Part shown: piece after piece, positions 19,061 to 28,959 of the stretch
Numbering within the stretch: the stretch's first letter is position 1
Layout of the letters: every line of letters starts with the position of its first letter
Assembly (NCBI GenBank): GCA_027923505.1
Contig: BROI01000015.1
Location: forward strand, 124,001 to 188,000
Source of the DNA: Mayamaea pseudoterrestris
Taxonomy: Eukaryota > Bacillariophyta > Bacillariophyceae > Sellaphorales > Sellaphoraceae
Direction: 5' to 3'
Length of the DNA: 64,000 nt
Position numbers and translations under genes: made by a program
Notes under the pieces: generated by a model
What the model was told of the DNA's origin: nothing
Seen by the model: the letters and a program-made list of their open reading frames with translations, nothing else
Databases searched by the model: none

Positions 19061-20942
19061 ATGAACGACGACGAGCATAGACGAGAAGAGGAAGAGAGAC
19101 GTCAGAAGCGTAAGGTAAGGAAGAACCTTTCCGATGCATGCGACGAACACAAAAATTATTTCGTTTCGTTTTGTTTGACTGCTCTACGCTTTGATTGCCA
19201 AGCTTGATGTTTAATTGGTAGAACATGCTGACCAATCTCACAATTTAATCTCTTCTCTTTGTCACAGGCTAGCAAAGCCTTCAAGACAGATGCCCAGAAA
19301 GAGAAGCAGCGCAAGCGCGATGAGGTACGTCCATAAAACGGAGCATCTGCTGGTCTGCTGGTAGTTTAGCTAAGCAGTGTGGTGGTGATGTCACATTGTC
19401 TCTGACGCTTTTAATGCGGTCCCTGTCATATAGCACAAGCGCAAAGTGTTGCAGCAACAAGGTGGTGCATCTTCAGGTGGAGGCGGCAAGAAAGGCAAGG
19501 AGATTGTCGGTTCCAAGTTTCAGGAATTATTCGAGCAAAGAGCACTAGGCTTTCATATTGATTTTCGGTTTCGAAATGCTCCGCCTCGTCCACCCGTTGG
19601 GCCAACATTTGTGGGTCACTCTCTTGACGCCGTTTTGATTGAGGTGTGTCGACAGTACAAACAGCATAATTCAGTGGAAGCGAATCACACGTGGCGCTTG
19701 CACACGGAGCCAGACTTGGGCGTTCCATTGGCGCCGTCCGCTATGGACCCCAAGTCATATCCTGTCCCTGGCGAAACCAAGACTCCTAAGCCGCGAGTCA
19801 AACTTCATCCCGACGACGAGGCGTTGCTTAATTGGAAGGGCCATATGGGCGACACGGCTTCCGATTTGCTCAAGCGACGACAAGATCGCGCTCGCGCTGC
19901 AACTCGAGCAGCGTTGAGTGGTAAGACTATTGCAGCTTCGTCGTCTATTCCAGCCCAGTATTCCCAGCGGCCCGACCGGAAACACTTTTCTCGCGTGTTG
20001 GATGAAGACATGCAGACTTGGATGAAAAAGACCACGTACTTGTCCAATGACTATTCGCGAAAGGTGCACGACTTCAAGTCACTGGCACAGACGAAGCAAG
20101 ATGTCGTAATTGACTTGGATGCCAAGCAGGAGGAGATGTTGAAGCGTCGGTCTGTTCAGGCAATTCAAAGGTCGTTCCATTTGGAGAGTTGCCCGATCGT
20201 TCACCCAACCAAGAAACATATGCAGCCCAAGTCGGTTACTCAACTCTTGCCTAACGTGACTCATTGGGGCCGAGCGTATACGCACGTTGTCATTGACAAG
20301 CCACCAGTACTTAGTCAACAATTTAAATTGGAGGATCTCGAGTCGGCAATTGTGGCGCACGTGGAAAGGAAACACGCGAACTCACGCATGACGTGCCAGC
20401 TACTGTTGCGAACGCAAGGCAACAGCGAGGAGGATGCGACGAAGTTTGACGACGATGCCGATGCCGTCCGATACCAATCTGCACAAGCGTTTGATCTTGA
20501 TGTGGTACCGCTTAAGGATGAAGAAGCTCCGCATGTGCATTTTAGTTTTTCGGTCGATGAGAAGAACGGAGAAGCAACGTACTTACCGATTGCGTCACGT
20601 GTCCAGCTATCATCTGGACGGCCTATTTCGAATGGTGGCATCCGTAAGGTGTCGCGGCGAGCGCTCACTTCTTCTGAGCAAGATGAACTGGAAGAGCTGC
20701 AGGCCGAAGTTGATTGGGATCTTGCAGAGAAGCACCATCTTCACACGACACTTGGGCGCCGGACAGTTGGAAGTTTAAACGGAGCAGCAACTAACAAAAG
20801 AGCCACGACAGAAACCAGCGTGGGCGAAGGAGCAGAAAACGATGATGAAGACGATTTTGGCGACGAAGACGACGAGTCGTCTGATTCTGGCGACGACACG
20901 CTTTTTGGCGCCACGCGTAGAACCATTGTTGCTGAAGGATAG
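19061..20942 (+). CDS. PAF1: RNA polymerase II-associated factor 1 (PAF1), three exons
   Basis: Exons are 19061-19114, 19268-19324 and 19434-20942; introns of 153 and 109 nt keep phase 0, giving 539 residues. The first two exons are tiny and encode a highly charged helix (MNDDEHRREEEERRQKRK). The body shows PAF1 landmarks: FRNAPPRPPVGPTF, LHTEPDLGVPLAPSAMDP (the TEPDLG motif) and MQTWMKKTTYLSNDYSR. The C-terminus is very acidic, as in yeast and animal PAF1. PAF1 scaffolds the complex that travels with elongating Pol II and promotes H2B ubiquitination and H3K4 methylation. Without the splicing the first in-frame ATG would fall inside the body, so the small exons are well supported. Confidence 0.9.
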
Positions 20943-20995
20943 TACAAATTAAATTAGTAAATGAGTCTTCTTTAAATATTGAGTAGTGTAGCATT

Positions 20996-21925
20996 TTAAG
21001 CATCCACGCACTTAGGAAAATGTGTGAAAACTCCTTGCTCTTCTTGAAGCCTGGCGTATTGCCGGCCCTCTTCAAGCAATCCCCATATTCCTTCGGGCGA
21101 CAAAGCTGAGACAGCGTCAAATATACTCTTTTGCCTATGCTTTGGGTCCATCGAGTAGTCTAGTATCAATGTAACCACATCATTAGCATTCAACAATGTG
21201 GATACATAATGTTTGGGACGCGACATGAAACTGCCGTCGATGACTCGCCGATCTCTTAGCTTGTAAAAGAGTTTCCCGTCCAAGAACCATGGAATATGAA
21301 CACTAGCTATATTGCAGGCTATCAAATCGTGTTTGTTGAGGAACGTGTTAACCCTTTGCTTGCCAAAGGAAGGAAAAGGTGTAACGAGCAAAGTCACGTT
21401 TTTCTGCAGCATAAGCTCCACAGCGTCGTCCGGGAGAAGCTCGTGCAACCAGTCCTGGATCATGCCCGACCAGATCCCCTGTAAACCGCCACTTCGATCC
21501 CAAACTCCAGCGTGTTTTGCCATATCCAATGCTAATTCTGTTGCTTGCTCGAAGCATACATCGCAAGCTGTCAATGTTGCGCAAAGTGCACCAGCAGAAG
21601 CTCCCGTCATGGAGATGGAATTGGAAAGATCATAGTTGTTTTGTCGAAGAAAATCTATATATCCCGCTTGCCAGTAAAAGAAGATGCCGCCTCCAGGAAA
21701 AACAAGATGCCTTGCTTGCTGAGTAGATAGCGGCGCAACGTCATCGTCCGGACCAGTTATAAGTTGCACCGTCTGCGCCAACTGCGTCATTCCTTGCTGC
21801 CGAGGGTGGATCCACTTTGCTGCCAGTGCTGATACTACGACGGAATGGAATAACAAGACAGTAGATAAAAGCAGAGTGAGCATGACGACGATGTCTGAAG
21901 TGTGTGTGTGATGATAGTGATGCAC
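20996..21925 (-). CDS. Patatin-like phospholipase domain protein
   Basis: The 309-residue product has an N-terminal hydrophobic segment (about 11-35, signal peptide or anchor). A patatin core follows: oxyanion-hole glycines in LVFPGGGIFFYWQAGY (75-89), nucleophile elbow GASAG with Ser110, and the dyad Asp in VIDGSFM near 222. Patatins are lipid acyl hydrolases with a Ser-Asp dyad. Both catalytic motifs are intact, so activity is likely. The second half is short compared with plant patatins. Secretory or plastid-membrane location is possible from the N-terminus but no ASAFAP motif is obvious. Confidence 0.85.
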   Translation of the reverse strand: MHHYHHTHTSDIVVMLTLLLSTVLLFHSVVVSALAAKWIHPRQQGMTQLAQTVQLITGPDDDVAPLSTQQARHLVFPGGGIFFYWQAGYIDFLRQNNYDLSNSISMTGASAGALCATLTACDVCFEQATELALDMAKHAGVWDRSGGLQGIWSGMIQDWLHELLPDDAVELMLQKNVTLLVTPFPSFGKQRVNTFLNKHDLIACNIASVHIPWFLDGKLFYKLRDRRVIDGSFMSRPKHYVSTLLNANDVVTLILDYSMDPKHRQKSIFDAVSALSPEGIWGLLEEGRQYARLQEEQGVFTHFPKCVDA

Positions 21926-22107
21926 AAACCTTCATTCCGATGCTCGTCGAACCTATAATGCGTTTGTTCTTCGCACCATAGCTAAAACGTCACAGTGTCA
22001 CACCTACTTATCGCGAAAGAGCTACATCATGCACTTACTGATAACTGTAAATGAAAACGTATTGCTTACCTTTCCACCGGAAGTCAACAAAGACGCCAAC
22101 TGTTTGT

Positions 22108-23766
22108 TTATTTAGCCAATGCTACTCGCCCAGGTTGAAACTTTAGGATCTGCTGTAGCTTCGCCCTATTGAAAGGGGCGCGGATAAAATCGCCAGACTC
22201 GCTTCGTCGGTCAATTTGAACCAAGCCATGATCCGTCAACTCGTTTAAAAACGAGTCAAGCCCCGAATCTTTGGCGATAATGTGGGAGTTCTTGCACTGT
22301 TTTCGAAAGACCGGCATTTTAACCCACGACTCCTCTAAAGTTTGCTCCAATTGCAGCTTTGCCAAAACTTGCATCACCTCCGTGTGCCGAGGGGCAAGTA
22401 ATTCAAGCACTCCCTCAACGCGTTCAATCCGTTCAAGTTGTGATAACTCTGCTTTGTGTATAGCAGATTTCTTCTTTGATTCCGAAAGCATGACAAGTTC
22501 CTTCACATATGGTCGGTAAGTATGCAGCGGCAAGTAAATCCACGCCAAGTTCGCGGCGACATGTGAGGTAAACATGAGCTCTGAGGCCGAAATATGATCG
22601 ACACTTGCCACAAGACGTATTGCGTGCGCATTAACCTCCACGTTGCTATTGACGACCAAAGCTGCTAGTGCGTCTGTAGCAAGCTTACTACGCAGTGAGT
22701 CTCCATCCAAGCTATGAATGACGAGAAAAATTGGCAAAAGCGATTCGCTCGCCTCGTATGCGCATGCTCGGCCGACCAAAATGGCCCGTTCCACCAACGC
22801 ATGAGCTCGCCAGGGAATTGACTCGCCAAGTACCTTATGTGTCCCGTCATGACTTTCGATCCGTCCTTTGGAAACTGGCTCATTACCACCCAGAAACTGA
22901 TTGACAAGCAAGTCAAGAACTTTTGTCATGCTAATGTCTTTGTCGAAGCCATCTATTTGCAACACATATCCTTCCTTGCGTAATTCTTGGTCACAAAACT
23001 TGGTCAACAAGTCGTACTTTGACCCAGCCCCCAGAAACAAGAGCGAATGGTTGGTCGAGAGCAGAAAGCGCCAGTGTGGAAATGCAGGCTTGTAAGATTC
23101 TTCGTATTCTGCAGCGTCTTTGTGGAGGTGATTGTTTTCTTGAAGATGGCGCGCAACTTGTGAGATGGAAGGTAATTGCAATTGTTCGTCCAAACGAGCA
23201 CTATTAGTCGTAACAGGAGCTCTCTTGCGTTTCAGATTAAGTGCCCTTTTGCCATGCAAGTACAGATCCGTACCGACATCGGTCTGCGTGGTGGATCCTT
23301 GCTTGCTGCTCGGTAGCGTATTTCGTCTCGTATTACTGGTTGCGCCTTCCTCCATGACGTGCTCGGGCTCGAATTTGTTGGGTTTGCTTTCATGCCTTAA
23401 GCGTTTGTTCAACTCATCCTTTGTATTTTCAAACATCATCCGCAGTGCCTGCCGACGGATTTCCATTCCTTGCTCGACTTCTTCCTTTGTTTGAAAATCT
23501 TCATTGGAGGTGACGAGCTCCAGAGTACTATAAACGTCCGGGAGAGCATATTGGTCCAAGTACGCCATTACTTCCTCCCATCTGTCAAAACGTGGCCCGT
23601 TCTCGGCGGGTGCTTGATACTGATACCCAGTCACTGAGAGAGTCGTTGTTCGATACGACCATCCAGCTTGTTGCAGGCAGTTCCAAACGAAGGCGTACTC
23701 AAACTCTTGGAACTTGAATCTAACTTCGATGGCCTTGTGTGTTTCATCAATTTTTAACTCACTCAT
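22108..23766 (-). CDS. ORC2: Origin recognition complex subunit 2
   Basis: The 552-residue product (start at 23766, MSELKIDE; an in-frame Met at 23787 is an alternative) has a divergent N-terminal half. The ORC2 core follows: FLLSTNHSLLFLGAGSKYDLL, the degenerate AAA+ P-loop region typical of ORC2; QIDGFDKDISM; LVIHSLDGDSLR; IRLVASVDHI. A C-terminal winged-helix region ends GDFIRAPFNRAKLQQIL. ORC2 is part of the six-subunit complex that marks replication origins and loads MCM. A GC-rich patch and an inverted CCAAT box lie just upstream. Confidence 0.9.
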   Translation of the reverse strand: MSELKIDETHKAIEVRFKFQEFEYAFVWNCLQQAGWSYRTTTLSVTGYQYQAPAENGPRFDRWEEVMAYLDQYALPDVYSTLELVTSNEDFQTKEEVEQGMEIRRQALRMMFENTKDELNKRLRHESKPNKFEPEHVMEEGATSNTRRNTLPSSKQGSTTQTDVGTDLYLHGKRALNLKRKRAPVTTNSARLDEQLQLPSISQVARHLQENNHLHKDAAEYEESYKPAFPHWRFLLSTNHSLLFLGAGSKYDLLTKFCDQELRKEGYVLQIDGFDKDISMTKVLDLLVNQFLGGNEPVSKGRIESHDGTHKVLGESIPWRAHALVERAILVGRACAYEASESLLPIFLVIHSLDGDSLRSKLATDALAALVVNSNVEVNAHAIRLVASVDHISASELMFTSHVAANLAWIYLPLHTYRPYVKELVMLSESKKKSAIHKAELSQLERIERVEGVLELLAPRHTEVMQVLAKLQLEQTLEESWVKMPVFRKQCKNSHIIAKDSGLDSFLNELTDHGLVQIDRRSESGDFIRAPFNRAKLQQILKFQPGRVALAK

Positions 23767-23840
23767 GATTCTTAATGGTATGATCATTCATGGCGCTCAA
23801 GCTGCGGGACCACAAACTGTGTGGTGTGAGGGGGTTTTGT

Positions 23841-23876
23841 CGCCTCTCGCGCGCGCGACGGCGCGGCGCGGATTGG
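23841..23876. promoter_or_regulatory. CpG-rich block with inverted CCAAT box upstream of ORC2
   Basis: A run made almost only of C and G (for example CGCGCGCGACGGCGCGGCGC) ends in ATTGG, which reads CCAAT toward ORC2. It lies roughly 75-110 bases before the ORC2 start codon. It is far richer in CpG than the surrounding DNA. Promoter function is inferred from position. Confidence 0.4.
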
Positions 23877-24026
23877 CAGTCAATGTCGCACCAAGATTTG
23901 ATCTCGACGCTAGCAGCTATTGCTTTGGAGGATATATAACGCTGCCAACTAATTCATAATGGAATTCATTACGAGAGAAATATAGTGTCGTTTCTCTAAG
24001 CCTAGCTTATTCGCATTGATCCATCT

Positions 24027-24869
24027 TCAGTGTGTCGAACAAAGTAGGGACGAGCTCGCCTTTGTGATGACAACTTTTTGATAAAGACCTTGAAAAAAGA
24101 CGTCTTTCCGCATGCTATAGCCAGTTGCCTTTGGCAGCCAATCAGTAATTTGACTTTTCCAGAGATCCATGGCGAATGGCTCGAGCGTGTGGAAAACAAA
24201 CGGCATGAAATAGCGATGAAAGCTCCATCTAGTAGGCCGATGATAATCAATAATGATAAGCTTGCCACCATCGGCCAGTACTCTCCAAGCTTCTGCTAGA
24301 GCTTCTCGACGCGCTTGTTTTGGAAGCTCGTGGAGTAGAAAGAACATCACCACTTGCTCTCGACTGGCATTCGAAATATTGGTTAGCTTTGTGGCATCCG
24401 ATAACATCAAGCCAACCTCCTTGTCCAATGCTCCGGCAGCTTCCAGCTTGGTTCTCAAGTTCTCAATCTGTATTGGGGCCACGTCCACAACATCTAGCGG
24501 TGCCCTCATGCCAAGCGCAAGTCTCGTCGTGACGTTGCCGTAAGCACAAGCTATTTGAAGAGTCGTCTTGTCTGGATTAATTTCTCGAAGCATTTCAGTC
24601 GCGAGCAAATTGTAATTGCCCCATAGAATCGCATTAACAATCCAGTCTCGCTCGAATAACTGAACTCCTTTTGGATGAAGATACGCCCACCAGTATGTGT
24701 CGACGAGGTATGCTGGAATAATAGTTGAAGTGGCAGGTCGAGCTTGACTTTTGGGATGAGGCAGAGTCCCACAGCTTTTATCGTGAAAGAAGCTCGAGCT
24801 GGAGCTCATTCTCGCCCTTGGGATTAACCACAGGCGTCGGTAGAGTGAAATTCGATGTAACATGTTCAT
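24027..24869 (-). CDS. rquA: RquA-type methyltransferase-fold enzyme (rhodoquinone biosynthesis)
   Basis: This 280-residue protein matches RquA, which converts ubiquinone to rhodoquinone by replacing a ring methoxy with an amino group. Diagnostic features are DTYWWAYLHPKGVQLFER (58-74), NAILWGNYN, and the atypical SAM motif QIACAYGNVT (106-115), which replaces the usual D-x-G-x-G-x-G. LDVVDVAPIQIENLR, FFLLHELP (176-183), DYHRP (208-212), LEPFAMDLW and the end GLYQKVVITK also match. The first 45 residues (MNMLHRISLYRRLWLIPRAR...) are basic and Ser-rich, as in a mitochondrial presequence. Rhodoquinone carries electrons to fumarate reductase under low oxygen. RquA is bacterial in origin and patchy in eukaryotes, so transfer is likely in its history. 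Codon use looks like its neighbours, so it is not a recent contaminant. Confidence 0.85.
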   Translation of the reverse strand: MNMLHRISLYRRLWLIPRARMSSSSSFFHDKSCGTLPHPKSQARPATSTIIPAYLVDTYWWAYLHPKGVQLFERDWIVNAILWGNYNLLATEMLREINPDKTTLQIACAYGNVTTRLALGMRAPLDVVDVAPIQIENLRTKLEAAGALDKEVGLMLSDATKLTNISNASREQVVMFFLLHELPKQARREALAEAWRVLADGGKLIIIDYHRPTRWSFHRYFMPFVFHTLEPFAMDLWKSQITDWLPKATGYSMRKDVFFQGLYQKVVITKASSSLLCSTH

Positions 24870-25074
24870 TTTAAGTATGGGAAGATGGAAAGTGATGAGC
24901 GTGGGAAACGGAAGAACAAGATCTCATCGTAGTCGAGGTTCGGTTTCGTGCATGACAATCAGCGAGCTGTCGCAGCGCGTCTTAACGAAGAAGCAACGCA
25001 TCATCGCGACCAGCATGGAATGCCCAAGCTTTCTTCCGTCTCCGCCTACCTTTTAATTCAAGCAGAGGAAACGG

Positions 25075-25386
25075 ATGATTCAACTTACAGTGGAATGCAG
25101 CTGCGAACAGATGCAAGTCAACGATCCAAGAGAAGTGGCAACAATTTTACAATGTAGTCTTCGCGAACTTTACGGGGACTTTGATTCATATGGCTGCAGT
25201 CGCATTCAAGTCCTTAATTCTAGTGAAAGAAGTGAGATCGGTTGTTTCCTAGTGACATGTCCAGAAGAATCAGAACAAGCTGTTCGAGCTGCATTGACTT
25301 GGATAACACCGCCTCCGTATCTCGACAGCAACATTTATCGATTTGACGTTGTCGGCCACACTTCGATCGAGAGTGAGCTAGCATAG
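25075..25386 (+). CDS. Rpp14/Pop5-family RNase P/MRP subunit-like protein
   Basis: This small 103-residue protein has the alternating strand-helix pattern of the Rpp14/Pop5 family: LTVECSCEQMQVNDPREVATIL, then CSLRELYGDFDSYGCSRIQVL, GCFLVTCPEESEQAVRAALTWIT and IYRFDVVGHTSIE. The helix ending L-[YF]-G and the final V-[VI]-G-x-T resemble the family's aa-beta fold. Pop5 and Rpp14 are protein subunits of RNase P and MRP, which process tRNA and rRNA precursors. The match is by eye and short, and the start could lie on an upstream exon. The window also holds an Rpp30 gene. Confidence 0.5.
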   Translation: MIQLTVECSCEQMQVNDPREVATILQCSLRELYGDFDSYGCSRIQVLNSSERSEIGCFLVTCPEESEQAVRAALTWITPPPYLDSNIYRFDVVGHTSIESELA

Positions 25387-25439
25387 ATAACGGTATGCGC
25401 ATGATACAATCTATTGTCTAAATCTTCTAATTTTTTCAT

Positions 25440-26852
25440 TCATTCATCCTGATCCTTTAACATTGTCTCGGTGATGTATTTTGCTATCTGCTCATTCTTT
25501 ACGACTCCCTCACCTGTTGCATAGCAAGCCACAACGTTTCTCCAGCCCTCCATGCTTCCCAACTCGCCAGCATGCTGATACATGGCAAATGCTTGCTCTT
25601 GGTTGCGGGGCACATCCGGGAAATGGCCATTGAACAAAATGGCGCCTGCCGAAACTGCCGCATCAGCGTTTCCTTCGTCAGCTGCCAGTAAAAAATCATC
25701 GAGTGCCCTGCGCATGTCATGCGAATACCCATGATCTCCGTTGTAAAAGCAATGTCCCCTCAAAAACAAGGCGTCTGCCTGGCCAGAGTCAGCGGCAGCA
25801 TTCAAGCGACTCACAAACTCCGACGGTGAACAAGGAGGAATATTTAAGATTGCGTGTCCATTTAGGTGTAGCAGCGCCAGATAGTAAAGCGCACCACCGT
25901 GACCTTTATTGGCTGCTTGTTGGATGAGCTCGACAGAATTTGCAAGTACCGAATGCGTGGACTCATCCAATCCAGTGTAAGTGTTGTTGCCATCGTCCAC
26001 CGCAACATCCATCTCAGCGACCCCTACAAAGTACATGGCATCTGCGTCGCCCAACCGAATGGCCTCACGAAAGGCAAGCATACTTTGAGCTCGATCGGCT
26101 GGCAATATACGAGTCACTCCGTCAGAACCTTCGTCGAAAGAATCCGGGTAACCAAGCCACAATAAATTGCCAAGATTAAACCATCCTTCGGGCGACCTGG
26201 AGTTGCGGTAGTGGGCAATGGCTTGGTCTAGTGCCAGTCGCGTCTCCTCCATACTTAATCTCTTCCAAGCTTCATGGGCTCGTTCCAGCGCCTGATTCCC
26301 AAGCTGTACCAAGGCTTGCGCGTGTCCCTGATCCGCCGCCTGCTCCAACAACGACTGCGCCTCTTGTTTCAACGAATCTTCTATTTCTTGTAATTTGGCT
26401 CGATCCTTATGCGTTTCCTTAACTAAAGTCTTGACAACAGCAACACCAGTGTTCCTTCGCTTGGTGCTGTTGGCATTTTCTTCTTTAGTCCGTTCATCGG
26501 CTCGTTGCCACGCCTTGTACATTTTTTCATTCTTGACTCGCTCTTGCTCTTGGTGATAGTGCTTCAATTCGTCAACCTTTTGACTATATCTTTGATAAAT
26601 ATCATCTGCGGTTTCATACTTGATCTCATCCTTCGTCGACAATGTTCCCGACGAGAACCGTTTCAGTTGGGCGACTGTCGCCGTTGTTGCAGTGCACAAA
26701 GGAGACGAGTAGGTGATGGATGGTCCAGTTCGAACGACCTGAAACGTCGTCAGTAATAAGTTTCTGTCATTGTTCGAAACATTGGTTCGAGGTACACTTC
26801 TGATGTGCTGATAGCGCGATTCATGCCGTGAAAGCCGCGTGAACAACGCCAT
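25440..26852 (-). CDS. Sel1-repeat protein, probably mitochondrial
   Basis: The 470-residue product starts at 26852 (MALFTRLSRHESRYQHIRS), a basic amphipathic leader. A coiled-coil segment (about 90-175, rich in K, E, Q) precedes a string of Sel1-like TPR repeats. Examples are ADQGHAQALVQLGNQAL, PEGWFNLGNLLWLGYP, GDADAMYFVGVAEMDV, KGHGGALYYLALLHLNGH, GQADALFLRGHCFYNGD and GNADAAVSAGAILFNGHF. Sel1 repeats form a superhelical scaffold for protein assembly. No enzyme motif is seen. The frame is open further upstream to 26990. Confidence 0.75.
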   Translation of the reverse strand: MALFTRLSRHESRYQHIRSVPRTNVSNNDRNLLLTTFQVVRTGPSITYSSPLCTATTATVAQLKRFSSGTLSTKDEIKYETADDIYQRYSQKVDELKHYHQEQERVKNEKMYKAWQRADERTKEENANSTKRRNTGVAVVKTLVKETHKDRAKLQEIEDSLKQEAQSLLEQAADQGHAQALVQLGNQALERAHEAWKRLSMEETRLALDQAIAHYRNSRSPEGWFNLGNLLWLGYPDSFDEGSDGVTRILPADRAQSMLAFREAIRLGDADAMYFVGVAEMDVAVDDGNNTYTGLDESTHSVLANSVELIQQAANKGHGGALYYLALLHLNGHAILNIPPCSPSEFVSRLNAAADSGQADALFLRGHCFYNGDHGYSHDMRRALDDFLLAADEGNADAAVSAGAILFNGHFPDVPRNQEQAFAMYQHAGELGSMEGWRNVVACYATGEGVVKNEQIAKYITETMLKDQDE

Positions 26853-27152
26853 GGTCGCACGGAAGAAAAATGAGTAGCGCGGCGGCGTTTCGAATGATAC
26901 TGTGTGTGAGTACCGGAACGACATCTTTGAAAAGCGTCGTCCAATGAAAAATCGTGAGGCTCGACTTTTGCCAATCGCGACAAAAGGCAAATGGCAGCTG
27001 ACTCGTTCATCGCCTTTCCTCGTTGTTCATGTCGAGTAGTCGGAACGAAGCGCATTGTGTAGTTGGTGAAAGATACAAATACCTTTGCATCTGCATTATT
27101 GAAGCTTGATTTGATTCCCGAGGCGCATCTGCACTGCACTCCAACCATCACC
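26853..27152. other. Divergent intergenic region, Sel1-repeat protein / CNOT11
   Basis: About 300 bases between outward-facing starts. It includes a TACCGG half-motif near 26907 and a GC-rich segment near 26878. No separate gene seen. Confidence 0.4.
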
Positions 27153-28751
27153 ATGTCAGTCGACCCATTTTGGATCGAGTATTGGCAGGCCTTGTCGTCC
27201 GTTCCACCACATACGATCGGTCCTCCGAGAGCTCTTCTCGAGGCATACAGATCCATTGCACAGCAGACACTTCAAGGAGTCTCGCATCAGAAATCAGAGT
27301 CAAAGACGGAGCATGATGCTAGCGACAGCAGTAACTGCAACGATACTTTTGCAGTGGCGTGGGCTGCACACTCGCTCCTTTCCACACGACCAGATTTGGC
27401 GTCAGTGTTGGCTGGATGCAAATCATTTTCTTGGCAACAAAAGGTGGGATGTGTCGTCATGCTAGAAGCTTGCTGCCGCAAGTTCCTCAAGCACAACAAG
27501 TTGGTTGAGTCTCCGATATTTCCTCTACTTTTGCAGGATACGCTGGCAGCAGTACAGGCGACGCACATGCAGCAGCAGCAACAGCGTCCGAGTTCACACC
27601 AACACTATCACATGCTGCGAGCAGAAATGGAGTTGGAGCGAGAGTGTTTGTTGGAAATTGCAGAGTCGCTCATTCCAGACATGATTGGCCGTGAAGAGTT
27701 TGATCACATGAGGCGACTTTTGAGTGAAGGCAAAACATCGCCCGAGCTTATGCGACTGCTCGAGCAGTCGATTCATCGATATACGGATGCTTATCGAGAT
27801 GGTTTGTATGTCATGCCGGCTGTCTTGGCAAACAAGGAGTCGGAAATTAATGATATCAAGCGATTGTTGGAATCCAACCGTGCCATGGCCAAGGTTTCCA
27901 TTCACAATTTGCTCAATCCCATTTCTTCGCTCAAGGCACCGTTTGCTAGACCACTTCCACCTTCGCTCCTACCATGTGTTGGTTACCACGTGGATGATGA
28001 GGCAGTCGCGGAGCGGGATGAGCCAGAAGTATTAGATTATTTGCATGCCGAGCTGCTTTGGTTGACACCCACCAATTTACGGCTGATGCTGATTCCTGAT
28101 GACGAATCCGAAGACAAGGAAGCAAACGAACGATACCAGCAAGTTTTGGCATTGGTAAAGAAGCAAGCGTTTAGCAAGGCATTAGCTCCGAATGAGCAAC
28201 ACAACGTCATGCAAGTGCTGGGCACCAAAGTGGTTTTGGCCGATGGTGGGTCGGCGGTTGTCGAAGACGAAGATCACAACGAAACTGCAAATCGACTCAT
28301 TAGAGAGTCTGGCCTGACACCACAAAACTTGCCACGCCTGGTTGAATATAATCCATTGGTGGCAAATGAGTGTGTCTTGCGCATTCTCAGCGGAGATGAC
28401 GAAAACCTAAAAAATGATTATCTTGCCAGCTTGGTGGGAATGGACATGAGTCTGCAATCCATGGAGGTTGTAAATCGATTGGCAACTCACCAGCCTCCAA
28501 TTCTGCACCCTGAGTATATCAATTTGTTCATTTCTAGTTGCATTGCGACTTGTGAAAATGTGCCAGATCGTCATGCTCAGAATCGCTTGGTGCGATTGGT
28601 GTGTGTGTTTATTCAGTCGCTCCTGCGCAACAAGATTGTACAAGCGAACGATATCTTTTTTGAACTGCAGTCGTTTTGTGTGGAATTTTCGAGAATTCGT
28701 GAGGCATCGGCACTTTTCAAATCGATGAAGGAACTTTATGGATCAAATTGA
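27153..28751 (+). CDS. CNOT11: CCR4-NOT complex subunit 11
   Basis: The 532-residue product starts at MSVDPFWIEYWQAL (27153, context accatcaccATG). The C-terminal CNOT11 domain is very well conserved: NPLVANECVLRIL, LVGMDMSLQSMEVVNRL, HPEYINLFISSCIATCEN, QNRLVRLVCVFIQSLLRNK and FCVEFSRIREASALFKS. CNOT11 docks with CNOT10 on the N-terminal part of CNOT1 in the deadenylase complex that controls mRNA decay. The N-terminal half is helical and more variable, with a Gln/His-rich insert near 150. Single exon. Confidence 0.93.
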   Translation: MSVDPFWIEYWQALSSVPPHTIGPPRALLEAYRSIAQQTLQGVSHQKSESKTEHDASDSSNCNDTFAVAWAAHSLLSTRPDLASVLAGCKSFSWQQKVGCVVMLEACCRKFLKHNKLVESPIFPLLLQDTLAAVQATHMQQQQQRPSSHQHYHMLRAEMELERECLLEIAESLIPDMIGREEFDHMRRLLSEGKTSPELMRLLEQSIHRYTDAYRDGLYVMPAVLANKESEINDIKRLLESNRAMAKVSIHNLLNPISSLKAPFARPLPPSLLPCVGYHVDDEAVAERDEPEVLDYLHAELLWLTPTNLRLMLIPDDESEDKEANERYQQVLALVKKQAFSKALAPNEQHNVMQVLGTKVVLADGGSAVVEDEDHNETANRLIRESGLTPQNLPRLVEYNPLVANECVLRILSGDDENLKNDYLASLVGMDMSLQSMEVVNRLATHQPPILHPEYINLFISSCIATCENVPDRHAQNRLVRLVCVFIQSLLRNKIVQANDIFFELQSFCVEFSRIREASALFKSMKELYGSN

Positions 28752-28959
28752 CGAAACGTATAGCCCACAAAGGTTAAGTGTTGGTTATTAGCTCCGATTA
28801 AATGTCCAAAAGTAATATATGCATTGCAAAAGGATATGTTGGCATCGTCAATCAAGGCCAAGGCGACCGCGTATAAATGGGCAGCATCGATAGCGTGGAA
28901 GTGGTGCGACAATATTGAACAAAAATATTAAACTCCCGTCATGCCATACGCTGCATAGT

